A DNA stretch of 64,000 nt from Flavobacteriaceae bacterium UBA6268 (GCA_002440705.1 DJVA01000068.1:1-64000), one strand, 5' to 3'; counted from the stretch's first letter, positions 37,858-47,096 are shown. Numbers and translations are program-made. The notes: a model not told the origin generated them from the letters alone.

Positions 37858-40377
37858 CTACATTTCGTCACCAAAAAAGAGGGCATTCATCAACAGTTTG
37901 TTGGTTCCGTACCAAAACGCCCTGAAATTGGTATTGTCTGTAAAATAAATCACTTTTCCTTTCCCCAAACCATTCACTTTAAAGGGTACCGTACTGGGTA
38001 TGAGGGTTTGGTTCTTTTTGGAAATGTAACCACTCATCAAGGGATTTGAAGTGTACTGGATAGGATTATTGTAACTATTTTTGTCGGCCTCCACAAACAA
38101 GGTCGTGTTTCGGAAGAGGGCCAAGCGATCGTTTTTGAACCCAAAATTGATAGGGTGGGAGCGGTCCAGTTTGGCTTCAAAAATGGCACCTCCAATCACC
38201 TGGGCCCCGTTGTAATCTTCTTTTTGTTCAAAGGAAATGTGATTGGCAGAATCCTTTAGGGTTTTAAACTTCATTTTCAGTAATTCCGTAGCGTTAAGCC
38301 ATTTTCCGGCACCCCTGTAGGCGACGAGTGTTCCGCCGGCCTGAACCCAGTTTTTCAATTTTTCGGTCACCGATGGATCGGGTCCTCCACCCCAAAAAGC
38401 TGGAGCAATGATGTCTGTATACCCACTGATGTCGGTTCTTGCCACATCGTCCAATTCCAGTTTGGTAATGGTCATGGCATACCGTGTGTCAAGCAAGTGC
38501 CAAATTTCTCCAGCATCGTATGCATTAACACCGTCACCTACCAAAACGGCTACTTTCTGCGGTTTTAAGGTCCTAAATTGGCGGCTTCCCAAATCGACTC
38601 CTTGGGTAAGCCCTGTAGTTACCGAATGGATGTTCACAAAGTTTTCAAGTGCTACCTTTTCCATCAATTTCAACAATTCCGATTCGTCGAGTACTTGGTT
38701 TTGTACTGGAATCATGAGGGTCCCGTAATCGTAGGTCTTGCCCTCCAAATTAAATGGCTGCATGGAAACCTTCACCCGTACCCCGCTTTCCAATAAGGTG
38801 TTTAAGGCTTTTGGGGTATAATATTCATGCCATTCCATCAAATAGGCGTAGGCATTGGCGTGAGGCAAGTTTGGACGCGTCATGGTTAACTGGGTTACTT
38901 CAGTACCAATTTTAGTTGTTGAAGTATCTTCGTAATCTACATTGAAGGCCATGGGAAACGTCCAAGCACTGATGTCGTAAAACAAACTGTCCTGAAACGC
39001 CGTACGTTTTTCGAACATCGCTTTGATGAGGCGGTATTGACGTTGGTTCTTGGGAACTGCATACGCATAGCCCTTCTTGTAGTTTTTACCTCCCGAGGCA
39101 TAACTTTCTTTAAGTTCGTATAATTGAATGTGATGCCGTTTTAGAATTTCAGCCAGATGGTAGGTTTTGGCAGCGTCTTTTTCATCCCCAAAAACGATAA
39201 CGCCGCTGTCTTTGGAAGCTTCCAAGCGCGCATTTTTGTAAAAGTCCCGTTGGTAATCCAGTAAGGCATCTTTGAGGGCCATGGCAGCTTTAAGGGTGGA
39301 AAGACCTGCGGTAAACTGATTGCGAATGGTAAATGGAAAAGTAAGCAACCCATTGTCGCTGTTTTGTGCATGGCCTCTTGAGGAGGCTTGTTCAAAAAGG
39401 ATTCCGATGCCACCATTAACGTCCGGGAACGTAGAACCCTTTCCGTAGTAAAAATCGTCATAGTCCTCTTCGGTGTAGTAGAGGCTTCCCAAATTATCAA
39501 AAGCTGCCGCATGGAATGTTCCGATCGCAGCGGTAAGCTCCTGGTTTTTCTTAGGGGTCAGTGGGTGGGTTCTTGAAGGGATTCCGGGTTGAAAGAAAAA
39601 CGTGGAATTGGTTCCCATCTCATGGTGGTCCGTTAGGATGTTTGGGTACCACTGGTGAAACGTTTCGATACGTGCCCTGCTCTCGGGCAATTGGGCAGGG
39701 AGCCAGTCGCGGTTGAGATCGAACCAATAGTGATTGGTCCTTCCTCCAGGCCAGACCTCATGGTATTCTCGGTCGTTGGGATCGGGATTGATGTGTACGC
39801 TTTTGTGCATATTGGCCCAAGTGGAAAAACGTTGTAGCCCGTCCGGATTGAAAGAAGGGTCGAAAAGGATGATGGTATTTTGAAGCAGTTCCTCCATCTT
39901 TGGCCCCTCAGCTGCTGCTAGGTAGTATGCCAATGCCAATCCTGCATTGGCTCCGCTGGGTTCGTTTCCATGGATCGAAAAACCTTGATACACCACAACC
40001 GGCATGGAATTGGTCTCTAGGGTTTCCGAGCCTTTTTCAAGCAGTTGGAGGTGTTTTTGCCTAATAGATTCTAGCTTCGCATGATTGGCAGGAGTGGTTA
40101 TGGTAAGTAGTAATAGGGGGCGACCTTCAAAAGTGGTACCCCGGTTTTCAATGGCAATACGGTCGCTTGCAGCATCCAAGGCATAGAGGTATTGAACCAA
40201 TTTGTCGTGCGTTACATGCCATTCGCCCACTTCATAGCCTAGGATGCTTTTTGGGGTTGGAATAGCGGGGTTGTAGGTTACATCAGTAGGCAGGTAATAG
40301 GAGAGGGTTACGTTTTGGTTCTGTGCAATTAGAAGGGATGTAAACAATAGGCAGGCGGACAAAAAGGATTTTCTCAT
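37858..40377 (-). CDS. M14 zinc carboxypeptidase-like protein with GATase-like C-terminal domain
   Basis: An 839-residue exported protein. Residues 1-18 are a signal peptide; residues 45-430 are the M14 peptidase domain, with zinc ligands in HGNE (His136, Glu139) and TDHHEM, and the catalytic Glu in GILFEQASSRG. Residues about 560-800 form a class I glutamine amidotransferase-like domain (VAVLVGDGVNAYDAGEIW ... GGPDPSVTEKLKNWVQAGGTLVAY). The combination is typical of bacteroidete M14 proteins; the second domain probably lost amidotransferase activity. Substrates should be peptides or peptidoglycan. The start was taken at 40377, next to the signal peptide. Confidence 0.9.
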   Translation of the reverse strand: MRKSFLSACLLFTSLLIAQNQNVTLSYYLPTDVTYNPAIPTPKSILGYEVGEWHVTHDKLVQYLYALDAASDRIAIENRGTTFEGRPLLLLTITTPANHAKLESIRQKHLQLLEKGSETLETNSMPVVVYQGFSIHGNEPSGANAGLALAYYLAAAEGPKMEELLQNTIILFDPSFNPDGLQRFSTWANMHKSVHINPDPNDREYHEVWPGGRTNHYWFDLNRDWLPAQLPESRARIETFHQWYPNILTDHHEMGTNSTFFFQPGIPSRTHPLTPKKNQELTAAIGTFHAAAFDNLGSLYYTEEDYDDFYYGKGSTFPDVNGGIGILFEQASSRGHAQNSDNGLLTFPFTIRNQFTAGLSTLKAAMALKDALLDYQRDFYKNARLEASKDSGVIVFGDEKDAAKTYHLAEILKRHHIQLYELKESYASGGKNYKKGYAYAVPKNQRQYRLIKAMFEKRTAFQDSLFYDISAWTFPMAFNVDYEDTSTTKIGTEVTQLTMTRPNLPHANAYAYLMEWHEYYTPKALNTLLESGVRVKVSMQPFNLEGKTYDYGTLMIPVQNQVLDESELLKLMEKVALENFVNIHSVTTGLTQGVDLGSRQFRTLKPQKVAVLVGDGVNAYDAGEIWHLLDTRYAMTITKLELDDVARTDISGYTDIIAPAFWGGGPDPSVTEKLKNWVQAGGTLVAYRGAGKWLNATELLKMKFKTLKDSANHISFEQKEDYNGAQVIGGAIFEAKLDRSHPINFGFKNDRLALFRNTTLFVEADKNSYNNPIQYTSNPLMSGYISKKNQTLIPSTVPFKVNGLGKGKVIYFTDNTNFRAFWYGTNKLLMNALFFGDEM

Positions 40378-40397
40378 GGTAATACATTGGAATTTTT

Positions 40398-40432
40398 TAA
40401 AGATAAAAAAACCGCCACATTTCTGGGCGGTT
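40398..40432 (-). terminator. Terminator of the PUR gene overlapping the M14 promoter
   Basis: On the minus strand the stem AACCGCC / GGCGGTT (40426-40432 and 40410-40416) runs into seven T and then TATCTTTA (40398-40405). TATCTTTA is the -7 box of the M14 gene, whose ATG is 20 bp further on. Terminator tail and promoter share bases. Confidence 0.85.
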
Positions 40433-40454
40433 TTGATTTCCAAATAGAAAAATA

Positions 40455-40838
40455 TTATATGTCATCAAAATCGACATCGGTAAAACTGGAAGTTTCCGAA
40501 GTTTCGTGAACGTCCTCATCTTCCTCGTCCCCAAGTTCCCTTTTGTAATCTTTTTGATGGCGTTCGCTGATAACCTCATCCCCTTTTTCGTCCAACACGT
40601 ATTGAATCATTTCATCCAAATTTTCCTTGAAATCGGCAAAGTCTTCCTTGTACAGGTAAATCTTGTGCTTTTTGTAGTGAAATGAACCGTCTTCGTTGGT
40701 AAACTTTTTACTTTCGGTAATGGTTAGGTAGTAATCTCCTGCTTTGGTTTCACGGACATCAAAAAAATAAGTGCGTCGTCCAGCACGCATCACTTTAGAA
40801 TAAATTTCTTCTTGCTCCATCATAGATTGCTGACTCAT
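40455..40838 (-). CDS. PUR/DUF3276 family nucleic acid-binding protein
   Basis: A 127-residue protein with the PUR repeat fold (RAGRRTYFFDVRETKAGDYYLTI is the hallmark) and a very acidic C-terminal tail (about 103-127). Bacterial members resemble Borrelia BpuR and bind single-stranded DNA or RNA. The gene is on its own, ends in a terminator that overlaps the M14 promoter, and begins 68 bp after the ABC exporter's stop. Confidence 0.93.
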   Translation of the reverse strand: MSQQSMMEQEEIYSKVMRAGRRTYFFDVRETKAGDYYLTITESKKFTNEDGSFHYKKHKIYLYKEDFADFKENLDEMIQYVLDEKGDEVISERHQKDYKRELGDEEDEDVHETSETSSFTDVDFDDI

Positions 40839-40905
40839 ATAAGGTTAATTTTTACTTAACATTTAGCCAAAAATCTAAAAAAAAACCAAATAAGCAAAAG
40901 AAACT

Positions 40906-42657
40906 TTACAATTCTTTTTCCAAAAGCTGTTTGTGGTAAAGGTCTTTGTAATACCCTTGTTGAGTTACCAACTCAGTATGAGAACCTTGCTGAATGATAC
41001 TTCCCTTTTCAAGAACCAGAATCCTATCGGCATTCTTTACGGAGGAAACACGGTGACTTACAATGAGCGTTGTTTTATTTTGTGAAATGCGATGGAGGTT
41101 CTGTAGGATTTCTTCCTCGGTTTCGGTATCGACCGCACTTAAACAATCGTCGAAAAGGAGGATTTTTGGGTCTTTAATAATGGCCCTAGCAATTGAAACC
41201 CTCTGCTTTTGCCCACCACTCAAAGAAATTCCCCTTTCTCCCAAAATGGTTTCGTAGCCGTTTTGAAAGCCTTCGATGTTTTTGTGTACCGCCGCATTCT
41301 TTGCAGCTTGGATGATTTCTTCCCTTGTGGCGTTCCCTTTCCCAAACTTAATATTGTTCTGAATGGTATCGCTGAATAAAAATGCGTCCTGGGGAACATA
41401 GCCAATAGCCCCTCTTAAATCTTCCAAATGATGGTCAATTGCTGGCACATCGTCAATCAAATAATAGCCATCGGTTACATCATAAAGCCTACCGATGAGT
41501 TCTAGGATGGTCGATTTTCCAGAGCCCGTATTCCCTATTATAGCGAGGGTCTCGCCCGGTTTGATTGTAAATGATACCCCTTTCAAGGCCTGTATCTTAG
41601 TATCTGGGTAGGTAAAGCTTACATTTTGAAAGGTGATCTTACCAACAATCTCCCGGTGGGTGGTTGCATGATTTTTGATTTCTGGCGTTACTTTTAGAAA
41701 TTCGTTGATGCGTTTTTGGGAAGCTTCAGCCTGTTGCACCATGGAAGATACCCATCCCACAATGGCCACCGGCCAGGTAAGCATGTTTACATAGATCAAA
41801 AACTCGACGATCGTACCGAATTCAATGGCACCATCCATAAATTGTTTTCCGCCTACATACACCACAATGATATTGCTTACCCCAATCAGTAAGATCATCA
41901 AAGGAAAAAACAGCGCCTGCACTTTAGTAAGGTCGATGTTTTTGTCCTTGCTGCCATTGGAGAGCTCTTCAAACTGTATTTGGGTTCGGGGTTCCAAACC
42001 GTAGGCCTTTATCACTGAAATTCCGCTGAAACTTTCCTGGGTAAACGTTGTAAGTTTGGAAAGGTACTGTTGCACCACGGTACTGCGTTTGTGGATGGCC
42101 ACACTTAATCGGTAAATACTGATGGATAAAATAGGAAGTGGTGCTACGGCATACAATGTTAGGATTGGGGCCGTATAAATCATGTAACTGATGGCCACCA
42201 CAAACAACGTAACGGTAGTTGTGCTGTACATGAGGGCTGGACCTGCATACATACGTACTTTGGAAACATCCTCACTGATGCGGCTCATCAAATCGCCTGT
42301 GCGGTTTTGCTTGTAAAAACTGAGTGACAATCGCTCGTATTGTTGAAATACTTCATTCTTCAAATCGAATTCGATGAATCTTGAAATGACAATGATGGTT
42401 TGGCGCATCAAAAACGTAAAAAAACCGGAAAGTAATGCAGCTCCAAGAATCAACAAAATATTGATAAAAAGCTGGTGTTTGAGTGCCTCCATGGAAATTT
42501 CCCCATCAAAATTTGCACGGATGGCATCCACTGAATCCCCAATCTTGGCAGGTACCACAATTCTGAACACGGTTGCAATGGCGGTAATGAAGAGCCCAGC
42601 AAACAACCGGCCCCTGTATTTGTAGAAATACTTGTTGAGGTGTTTTAATTCCTTCAT
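40906..42657 (-). CDS. ABC-type exporter (fused membrane and ATPase half-transporter)
   Basis: A 583-residue half-transporter. Residues about 15-320 form six membrane helices (first at 18-37). The nucleotide-binding domain covers about 335-583: Walker A IGNTGSGKST, Q-loop in GYVPQDAFLFSDT, signature ISLSGGQKQR, Walker B ILLFDDCLSAVD with a Cys where Glu would follow Asp (DDC), and H-loop VSHR. In place of the usual catalytic Glu after Walker B there is Cys (or Asp by register), which may change ATP hydrolysis. Such degenerate sites are typical of heterodimeric exporters. Substrate unknown. It is divergent from leucine dehydrogenase. Confidence 0.92.
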   Translation of the reverse strand: MKELKHLNKYFYKYRGRLFAGLFITAIATVFRIVVPAKIGDSVDAIRANFDGEISMEALKHQLFINILLILGAALLSGFFTFLMRQTIIVISRFIEFDLKNEVFQQYERLSLSFYKQNRTGDLMSRISEDVSKVRMYAGPALMYSTTTVTLFVVAISYMIYTAPILTLYAVAPLPILSISIYRLSVAIHKRSTVVQQYLSKLTTFTQESFSGISVIKAYGLEPRTQIQFEELSNGSKDKNIDLTKVQALFFPLMILLIGVSNIIVVYVGGKQFMDGAIEFGTIVEFLIYVNMLTWPVAIVGWVSSMVQQAEASQKRINEFLKVTPEIKNHATTHREIVGKITFQNVSFTYPDTKIQALKGVSFTIKPGETLAIIGNTGSGKSTILELIGRLYDVTDGYYLIDDVPAIDHHLEDLRGAIGYVPQDAFLFSDTIQNNIKFGKGNATREEIIQAAKNAAVHKNIEGFQNGYETILGERGISLSGGQKQRVSIARAIIKDPKILLFDDCLSAVDTETEEEILQNLHRISQNKTTLIVSHRVSSVKNADRILVLEKGSIIQQGSHTELVTQQGYYKDLYHKQLLEKEL

Positions 42658-42704
42658 GCCTTCCTAAAAATTATTAACAGATTATCAATTTTAAGATAAT
42701 TTTT

Positions 42705-42735
42705 TTGTGGGCAATCCATTAAACAGATAATTTTG
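42705..42735 (+). promoter_or_regulatory. Consensus promoter of leucine dehydrogenase
   Basis: TTG (42705-42707), 20 bp, TAATTTTG (42728-42735), then a leader of about 20 bases to the ATG at 42761. Confidence 0.82.
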
Positions 42736-42760
42736 CGCGTTGTTTTTAACAAATTCATAA

Positions 42761-43858
42761 ATGATAACAGAAGTCATTAGTTCCAAGGAGCTAAAAAAAA
42801 TGGATCCTGTATTTGGACAGGCCTCTTTTGACAATCACGAACAAATTGTATTCTGTAACGACAAAGATACAGGATTGCGTGCAATAATCGGTATCCACAA
42901 TACGGTTTTGGGCCCTGCATTGGGCGGCACTCGAATGTGGCAATACGCCTCTGAGTGGGATGCGTTGAATGACGTACTGCGTCTTTCCCGTGGGATGACC
43001 TACAAATCGGCCATTACAGGATTGAACCTTGGAGGGGGTAAAGCGGTGATTTTGGGAGATGCCAAAACCCAAAAAACCCCTGAACTGATGTTAAGGTTTG
43101 CACATTTCGTACATTCCTTAGGGGGAAAATACATTACTGCGGAAGATGTTGGAATGGAAACTGCCGATATGGACTTGGTGCGTTCAATAACCCCTTATGT
43201 AACGGGTATTTCAGAAAGCAATGGGGGGGCAGGGAACCCTTCACCCATCACCGCTTATGGTGTTTTTATGGGGATGAAAGCTGCTGCAAAGTATTCCTTC
43301 GGGAGTGATGTCTTGGAAGACAAAGTGGTGTATGTTCAAGGTATTGGCAACGTAGGCGAAGCACTGGTGGAGCATTTAACGAACGAAGGAGCCAAAGTTT
43401 ACATCGATGATATCAATCGTGAGCGGTTGGAATGGGTTCGTGATAAATACCATGCCACTATTTACGAAGGCCCAAATATGTATAGCGAAGCTATGGACAT
43501 CTATGCGCCCTGTGCCTTGGGAGCCACCATAAACGACACTACCATAGGACAACTTAAGGCAAAAGTTATTGCCGGTGCTGCCAACAACCAGTTGGCCGAT
43601 GAGAAAAAGCACGGAAAATTGCTTTTGGAACGTGGCATTGTTTATGCTCCCGACTTTCTGATCAACGCAGGAGGGATCATCAATGTGTATGCAGAATTAG
43701 AAAATTACGGCAAGAAAGAAATCATCCGTAAAACCGAAAATATCTACAACACGACCCTGGAAATTCTTGCCAAGGCAGAAGCCCAGCACATTACAACGCA
43801 TCAAGCGGCTTTTGAAATTGCACAGGCACGCATTGATGCCCGAAAAAATGAAGGCTAA
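42761..43858 (+). CDS. Leucine dehydrogenase-type Glu/Leu/Phe/Val dehydrogenase
   Basis: A 365-residue NAD-dependent amino acid dehydrogenase. It catalyses reversible oxidative deamination of a branched-chain amino acid to the oxo acid and ammonia. Seen are GPALGGTRMW, the catalytic-Lys segment LNLGGGKAVI, EDVGMETADMD and the Rossmann motif VQGIGNVGEALVEHL, plus NAGGIINVYAE near the end. Length fits leucine dehydrogenase and not the longer glutamate enzyme. A promoter hairpin of nusB follows directly and likely ends this transcript. Confidence 0.94.
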   Translation: MITEVISSKELKKMDPVFGQASFDNHEQIVFCNDKDTGLRAIIGIHNTVLGPALGGTRMWQYASEWDALNDVLRLSRGMTYKSAITGLNLGGGKAVILGDAKTQKTPELMLRFAHFVHSLGGKYITAEDVGMETADMDLVRSITPYVTGISESNGGAGNPSPITAYGVFMGMKAAAKYSFGSDVLEDKVVYVQGIGNVGEALVEHLTNEGAKVYIDDINRERLEWVRDKYHATIYEGPNMYSEAMDIYAPCALGATINDTTIGQLKAKVIAGAANNQLADEKKHGKLLLERGIVYAPDFLINAGGIINVYAELENYGKKEIIRKTENIYNTTLEILAKAEAQHITTHQAAFEIAQARIDARKNEG

Positions 43859-43879
43859 TAAAAACGATTAATTAATTCC

Positions 43880-43920
43880 TATATTTGCAACGCACAAGCT
43901 ATTCCTTGTGCGTTGTTTTT
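43880..43920 (+). promoter_or_regulatory. nusB promoter embedded in a terminator hairpin
   Basis: TATATTTG (43880-43887) is followed at once by a perfect 11-bp stem CAACGCACAAG / CTTGTGCGTTG (43888-43898 and 43905-43915) with loop CTATTC and a TTTTT tail. Counting from the stem, this is the terminator of the upstream leucine dehydrogenase gene. The expected start of the nusB transcript is within the 5' arm, so its own RNA begins with a shortened hairpin. Confidence 0.8.
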
Positions 43921-43943
43921 ATCACCAAAAAGTTCTTTGTCAA

Positions 43944-44888
43944 ATGCTTACTCGAAGACATATCAGGGTTAAGGTGCTGCAATCGCTCTACGCTTATTAC
44001 CACACCGATGAACACCTTTTGGATAAACAGGAAAAATTTCTTCAATACAGCATTGGGCAAATCAAAGACCTTCATGCTTTACTACTAGAACTCATGGTGG
44101 CCATTAGGGACCATGCAAGGGATTATCTCGAAAAATCCCAGAAAAAACATTTGGCTACCAGTGATGAAAAAAACCCCAGCCGCACTTTTGTGGACAATAA
44201 AATCTTTGAGTTGCTTTCGGAAGATGCTTTGCTGAAGGTGTACCTTAAAAACCGAAAGCTCAACCATTGGAAGCAAAACGATGAGTACGTTTCGCTACTT
44301 TTCAATGAACTGCGGCAACAACCTTGGTACGATACCTATCTGAAGGAAGGCAATAGCAACTTCAAAAACGATTTGGATTTTGTTATTCGCCTTTACAAGG
44401 AAATTATTGCACCCAACGAAAAACTCTACGAATACATAGAAGACAAAAGCCTCACTTGGATTGATGATTTTCCAATGGTAAATACCGCTATTGTTAAGAC
44501 ACTCAATAAGCTTTCACCCAAAAAAGGGCCTGCGCTGTTTGATCCTGAAATTTACAAGGATGAAGACGATAGGGAGTTTAGTTTGCAACTTCTGCGGAAA
44601 GTCATTCTTAATGATGAAAAGCTAGTCAAGGAAATTGATGGGAAAACCCCAAATTGGGATAAGGAACGGATTGCCGATCTGGATTTGATCATCCTTAAAA
44701 TGGGAATTGCAGAGTTTTTGTTTTTCCCCTCCATCCCCGTGCGGGTCACCATCAATGAATACTTGGAGATTTCCAAGGAATATGCCACCCCAAAGAGCAG
44801 TGTGTTCATTAATGGGATATTGGACCATATCGTAAAGGATTTTACACGGGATGGCAAATTGAATAAAATTGGCCGCGGACTTACATAA
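43944..44888 (+). CDS. nusB: Transcription antitermination factor NusB
   Basis: The ATG at 43944 gives 314 residues. The classical NusB helical domain is at the C-terminal half (about 170-310: NTAIVKTLNKLSP ... LDLIILKMGIAEFLFFPSIPVRVTINEYLEISKEY ... INGILDHIVKDF), preceded by a long N-terminal helical extension that begins with the family RNA-binding start (RRHIRVKVLQSLYAYY). This long form is usual in flavobacteria. NusB works with NusE in rRNA antitermination. Its leader carries a terminator-like hairpin. The next genes are DUF1573 and yajC. Confidence 0.95.
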   Translation: MLTRRHIRVKVLQSLYAYYHTDEHLLDKQEKFLQYSIGQIKDLHALLLELMVAIRDHARDYLEKSQKKHLATSDEKNPSRTFVDNKIFELLSEDALLKVYLKNRKLNHWKQNDEYVSLLFNELRQQPWYDTYLKEGNSNFKNDLDFVIRLYKEIIAPNEKLYEYIEDKSLTWIDDFPMVNTAIVKTLNKLSPKKGPALFDPEIYKDEDDREFSLQLLRKVILNDEKLVKEIDGKTPNWDKERIADLDLIILKMGIAEFLFFPSIPVRVTINEYLEISKEYATPKSSVFINGILDHIVKDFTRDGKLNKIGRGLT

Positions 44889-44958
44889 AAGCAAAAAAAT
44901 ACCTACATTAGCGGCTCTTTAAAAGCAAACCATATTAATTAAATTTAAGTATAAGACT

Positions 44959-45441
44959 ATGAAAAAAACCGTTTTTATTGCTGTAGCGTTAATGGCTTTG
45001 GTTTTTACCTCCTGTAAAGACAATGCAGCCGATAAAGTAAATGATGAAAACGTAGCTGCTGCTGCCGAAAGGGATGCCAATTCCGGAAAATTTCCAGTGA
45101 TGGCCTTCGAAGAAACTTCTTTTGACTTCGGTACCATCGAACAAGGTGTTGCACAACAACATGTTTTTAAATTCACGAATACCGGAGAATCCGATCTAGT
45201 GATTGTGGATGCCAAGGGAAGCTGTGGTTGTACGGTACCCGAATGGCCTAAAGCCCCTATTGCCGCTGGAGCTGATGGTGAAATTTTGGTAAAATTCAAC
45301 GGGAGTGGAAAAAACCAGATTTCCAAAACCGTTACCATTACCTGTAACACCGAAAAAGGGAAGGAAACGCTAAGTATCAAAGCCTTTGTAAATCCTAAGG
45401 AAGGTGCTGCCGATACCAAGTCGCCCATCAAAGTAAACTAA
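44959..45441 (+). CDS. DUF1573 domain lipoprotein
   Basis: A 160-residue lipoprotein (lipobox LVFTSC, acylated Cys near residue 20) with a DUF1573 Ig-like domain at about 45-145: FDFGTIEQGVAQQHVFKFTNTGES, then KGSCGCTVPEWPKAPI. The SCGC pair is conserved in the family. It would be envelope-bound, with unknown function. It lies between nusB and yajC, a fixed order in flavobacteria; 18 bp separate it from yajC. Confidence 0.92.
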   Translation: MKKTVFIAVALMALVFTSCKDNAADKVNDENVAAAAERDANSGKFPVMAFEETSFDFGTIEQGVAQQHVFKFTNTGESDLVIVDAKGSCGCTVPEWPKAPIAAGADGEILVKFNGSGKNQISKTVTITCNTEKGKETLSIKAFVNPKEGAADTKSPIKVN

Positions 45442-45460
45442 TTCAGTAAATTCCAGAACA

Positions 45461-45733
45461 TTGCAAAATAGTCTCATTCCGTTATTATTGATGTTTGTGG
45501 TGGTCTATCTCTTTATGATTCGACCACAAATGAAACGGGCCAAACAAGAAAAGCAGTTTGCCGCAGATTTGAAAGTAGGCGACAAGGTTGTCACCAAAAG
45601 TGGCTTGCACGGGAAAGTACTTCAAATTAGTGATGATGGAACTTGCATCATCGAGTCTGGTGCTGGAAAGATGAAATTTGAGCGTTCTGCAATTTCCATG
45701 GAGTTGAGTAAAAAGCAAAAAGACGCCAAGTAG
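45461..45733 (+). CDS. yajC: Preprotein translocase subunit YajC
   Basis: A 90-residue inner-membrane protein, part of the SecDF-YajC complex. It has one membrane helix (residues 4-20, with FVVVYLFMIRPQMKR) followed by the short cytosolic domain FAADLKVGDKVVTKSGLHGKV. The start is TTG at 45461; the nearest in-frame ATG would cut the helix. A strong terminator follows, shared with pepT on the other strand. Confidence 0.93.
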   Translation: MQNSLIPLLLMFVVVYLFMIRPQMKRAKQEKQFAADLKVGDKVVTKSGLHGKVLQISDDGTCIIESGAGKMKFERSAISMELSKKQKDAK

Positions 45734-45751
45734 AAGGCGTGCTTTCAAAGT

Positions 45752-45783
45752 AAAAAAACCTCCGAAAACTCGGAGGTTTTTTT
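45752..45783. terminator. Bidirectional terminator between yajC and pepT
   Basis: Stem AAAACCTCCGA / TCGGAGGTTTT around an AAAC loop, with seven T on the plus strand and a run of A (T on the minus strand) on the other side. It can serve both convergent genes. Confidence 0.92.
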
Positions 45784-45801
45784 ATGGTATTGCATTGAGA
45801 A

Positions 45802-47037
45802 TTATTGCTTAGCAACCAGTTGGGCAATGTTTACAATTACCTCGATGGCCTTTTGCATACTTTCTACGGGTACATATTCAAAGCGACCATGAAAATTATG
45901 TCCCCCAGCAAAAATATTAGGGCAAGGGAGGCCCATAAAGCTTAATTGAGATCCATCGGTTCCCCCACGGATGGGCTTGATGATGGGTTTCACCCCTGCT
46001 TTTTTCATCGCTTCCTCAGCTATGGAGACGATATGCATTACCGGTTCAATTTTTTCACGCATGTTAAAGTATTGATCCTTGATCTCTACCGAAATCCGGT
46101 CTGTTCCATATTGGGCATTCAATTCATTCGCCAACTCCTGCATCATGCTTTTACGCGCTTCAAAATGTTCGCGATCGTGATCGCGAATGATGTATTGTAA
46201 AATGGTGCGATCTACCGTACCCTTAATTTGGTGCAAGTGAAAAAAGCCTTGCCTGCCTTCAGTGTGTTCTGGGGTTTCCATTCTGGGTAGGGAATTGATG
46301 TAATCGGTGGCCAAATACATGCTATTTATCATCTTTCCTTTGGCATATCCTGGATGTACAATTTTTCCTTGAATCGTTACCACGGCTCCGGCAGCATTAA
46401 AATTTTCGTATTCCAATTCTCCAATTTGGCTGCCATCCATTGTATAGGCCCAATCGGCCCCAAACTTTTGGACATCAAATTTGTGGGCACCCCTTCCAAT
46501 CTCTTCGTCGGGTGTAAACCCTACCCGTATTTTTCCGTGTTTGATTTCAGGGTGTTGAATAAGGTACTCCATTGCAGAAACGATTTCCGCAATGCCTGCC
46601 TTATCGTCTGCCCCCAAAAGTGAGGTGCCATCAGTGGTAATCAACGTTTTTCCTTTGTAAAACAATAAATCATCAAAATCCTTGGGCGATAAAACAATTC
46701 CTTCTTTTTCATTGAGCATGATATCCCCCCCGTCATAGTTTTTAACTATTTGTGGTCTTACATTGGCCCCTGTAAAATCGGGAGAAGTATCAAAATGGGA
46801 GATAAAGCCTACGGTAGGAACCTCGATATCCAAATTGCTTGGCAGTGTGGCCATAATATACGCATGGTCATCAATGGTTACCTCTTCCATGCCAATTTCC
46901 TTGAGTTCCTTTACCAATACATTGGCTAAGTCCCATTGTTTTTTGGTGCTCGGTGTGGTATCGGAAGTTGGGTCGCTTTCCGTATCGATGGTAACGTAAC
47001 GGGTAAAGCGATTGATAAGATGGTCTGTGTTGATCAT
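45802..47037 (-). CDS. pepT: Peptidase T (tripeptidase)
   Basis: The ATG at 47037 gives 411 residues of an M20 zinc aminopeptidase that removes the N-terminal residue of tripeptides. GFISHFDTSPDFTGANV near the start holds the first metal His and Asp, then LLGADDKAGIAEI, FTPDEEIGRGAHKFD with the catalytic Glu, and IRGGTDGSQLSFMG and FAGGHNFHGRFEYV with the last His. It is cytosolic. It is convergent with yajC and divergent from pyrD. A near-perfect 20-bp palindrome at 46168-46187 lies within its coding sequence. Confidence 0.96.
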   Translation of the reverse strand: MINTDHLINRFTRYVTIDTESDPTSDTTPSTKKQWDLANVLVKELKEIGMEEVTIDDHAYIMATLPSNLDIEVPTVGFISHFDTSPDFTGANVRPQIVKNYDGGDIMLNEKEGIVLSPKDFDDLLFYKGKTLITTDGTSLLGADDKAGIAEIVSAMEYLIQHPEIKHGKIRVGFTPDEEIGRGAHKFDVQKFGADWAYTMDGSQIGELEYENFNAAGAVVTIQGKIVHPGYAKGKMINSMYLATDYINSLPRMETPEHTEGRQGFFHLHQIKGTVDRTILQYIIRDHDREHFEARKSMMQELANELNAQYGTDRISVEIKDQYFNMREKIEPVMHIVSIAEEAMKKAGVKPIIKPIRGGTDGSQLSFMGLPCPNIFAGGHNFHGRFEYVPVESMQKAIEVIVNIAQLVAKQ

Positions 47038-47096
47038 TGCGAGTAATTTGAGCACAAATTAAAGAATAAGCCCTTAAAAAGTAAGTCTTTTAATAG

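Noticed and set aside
46168..46187. Inverted repeat TTCGCGATC-GT-GATCGCGAA inside pepT
   Set aside because: It encodes an in-frame RDHDREHF segment of peptidase T, so symmetry probably arises from the His-Asp-Arg codons; no gene boundary or promoter is near.
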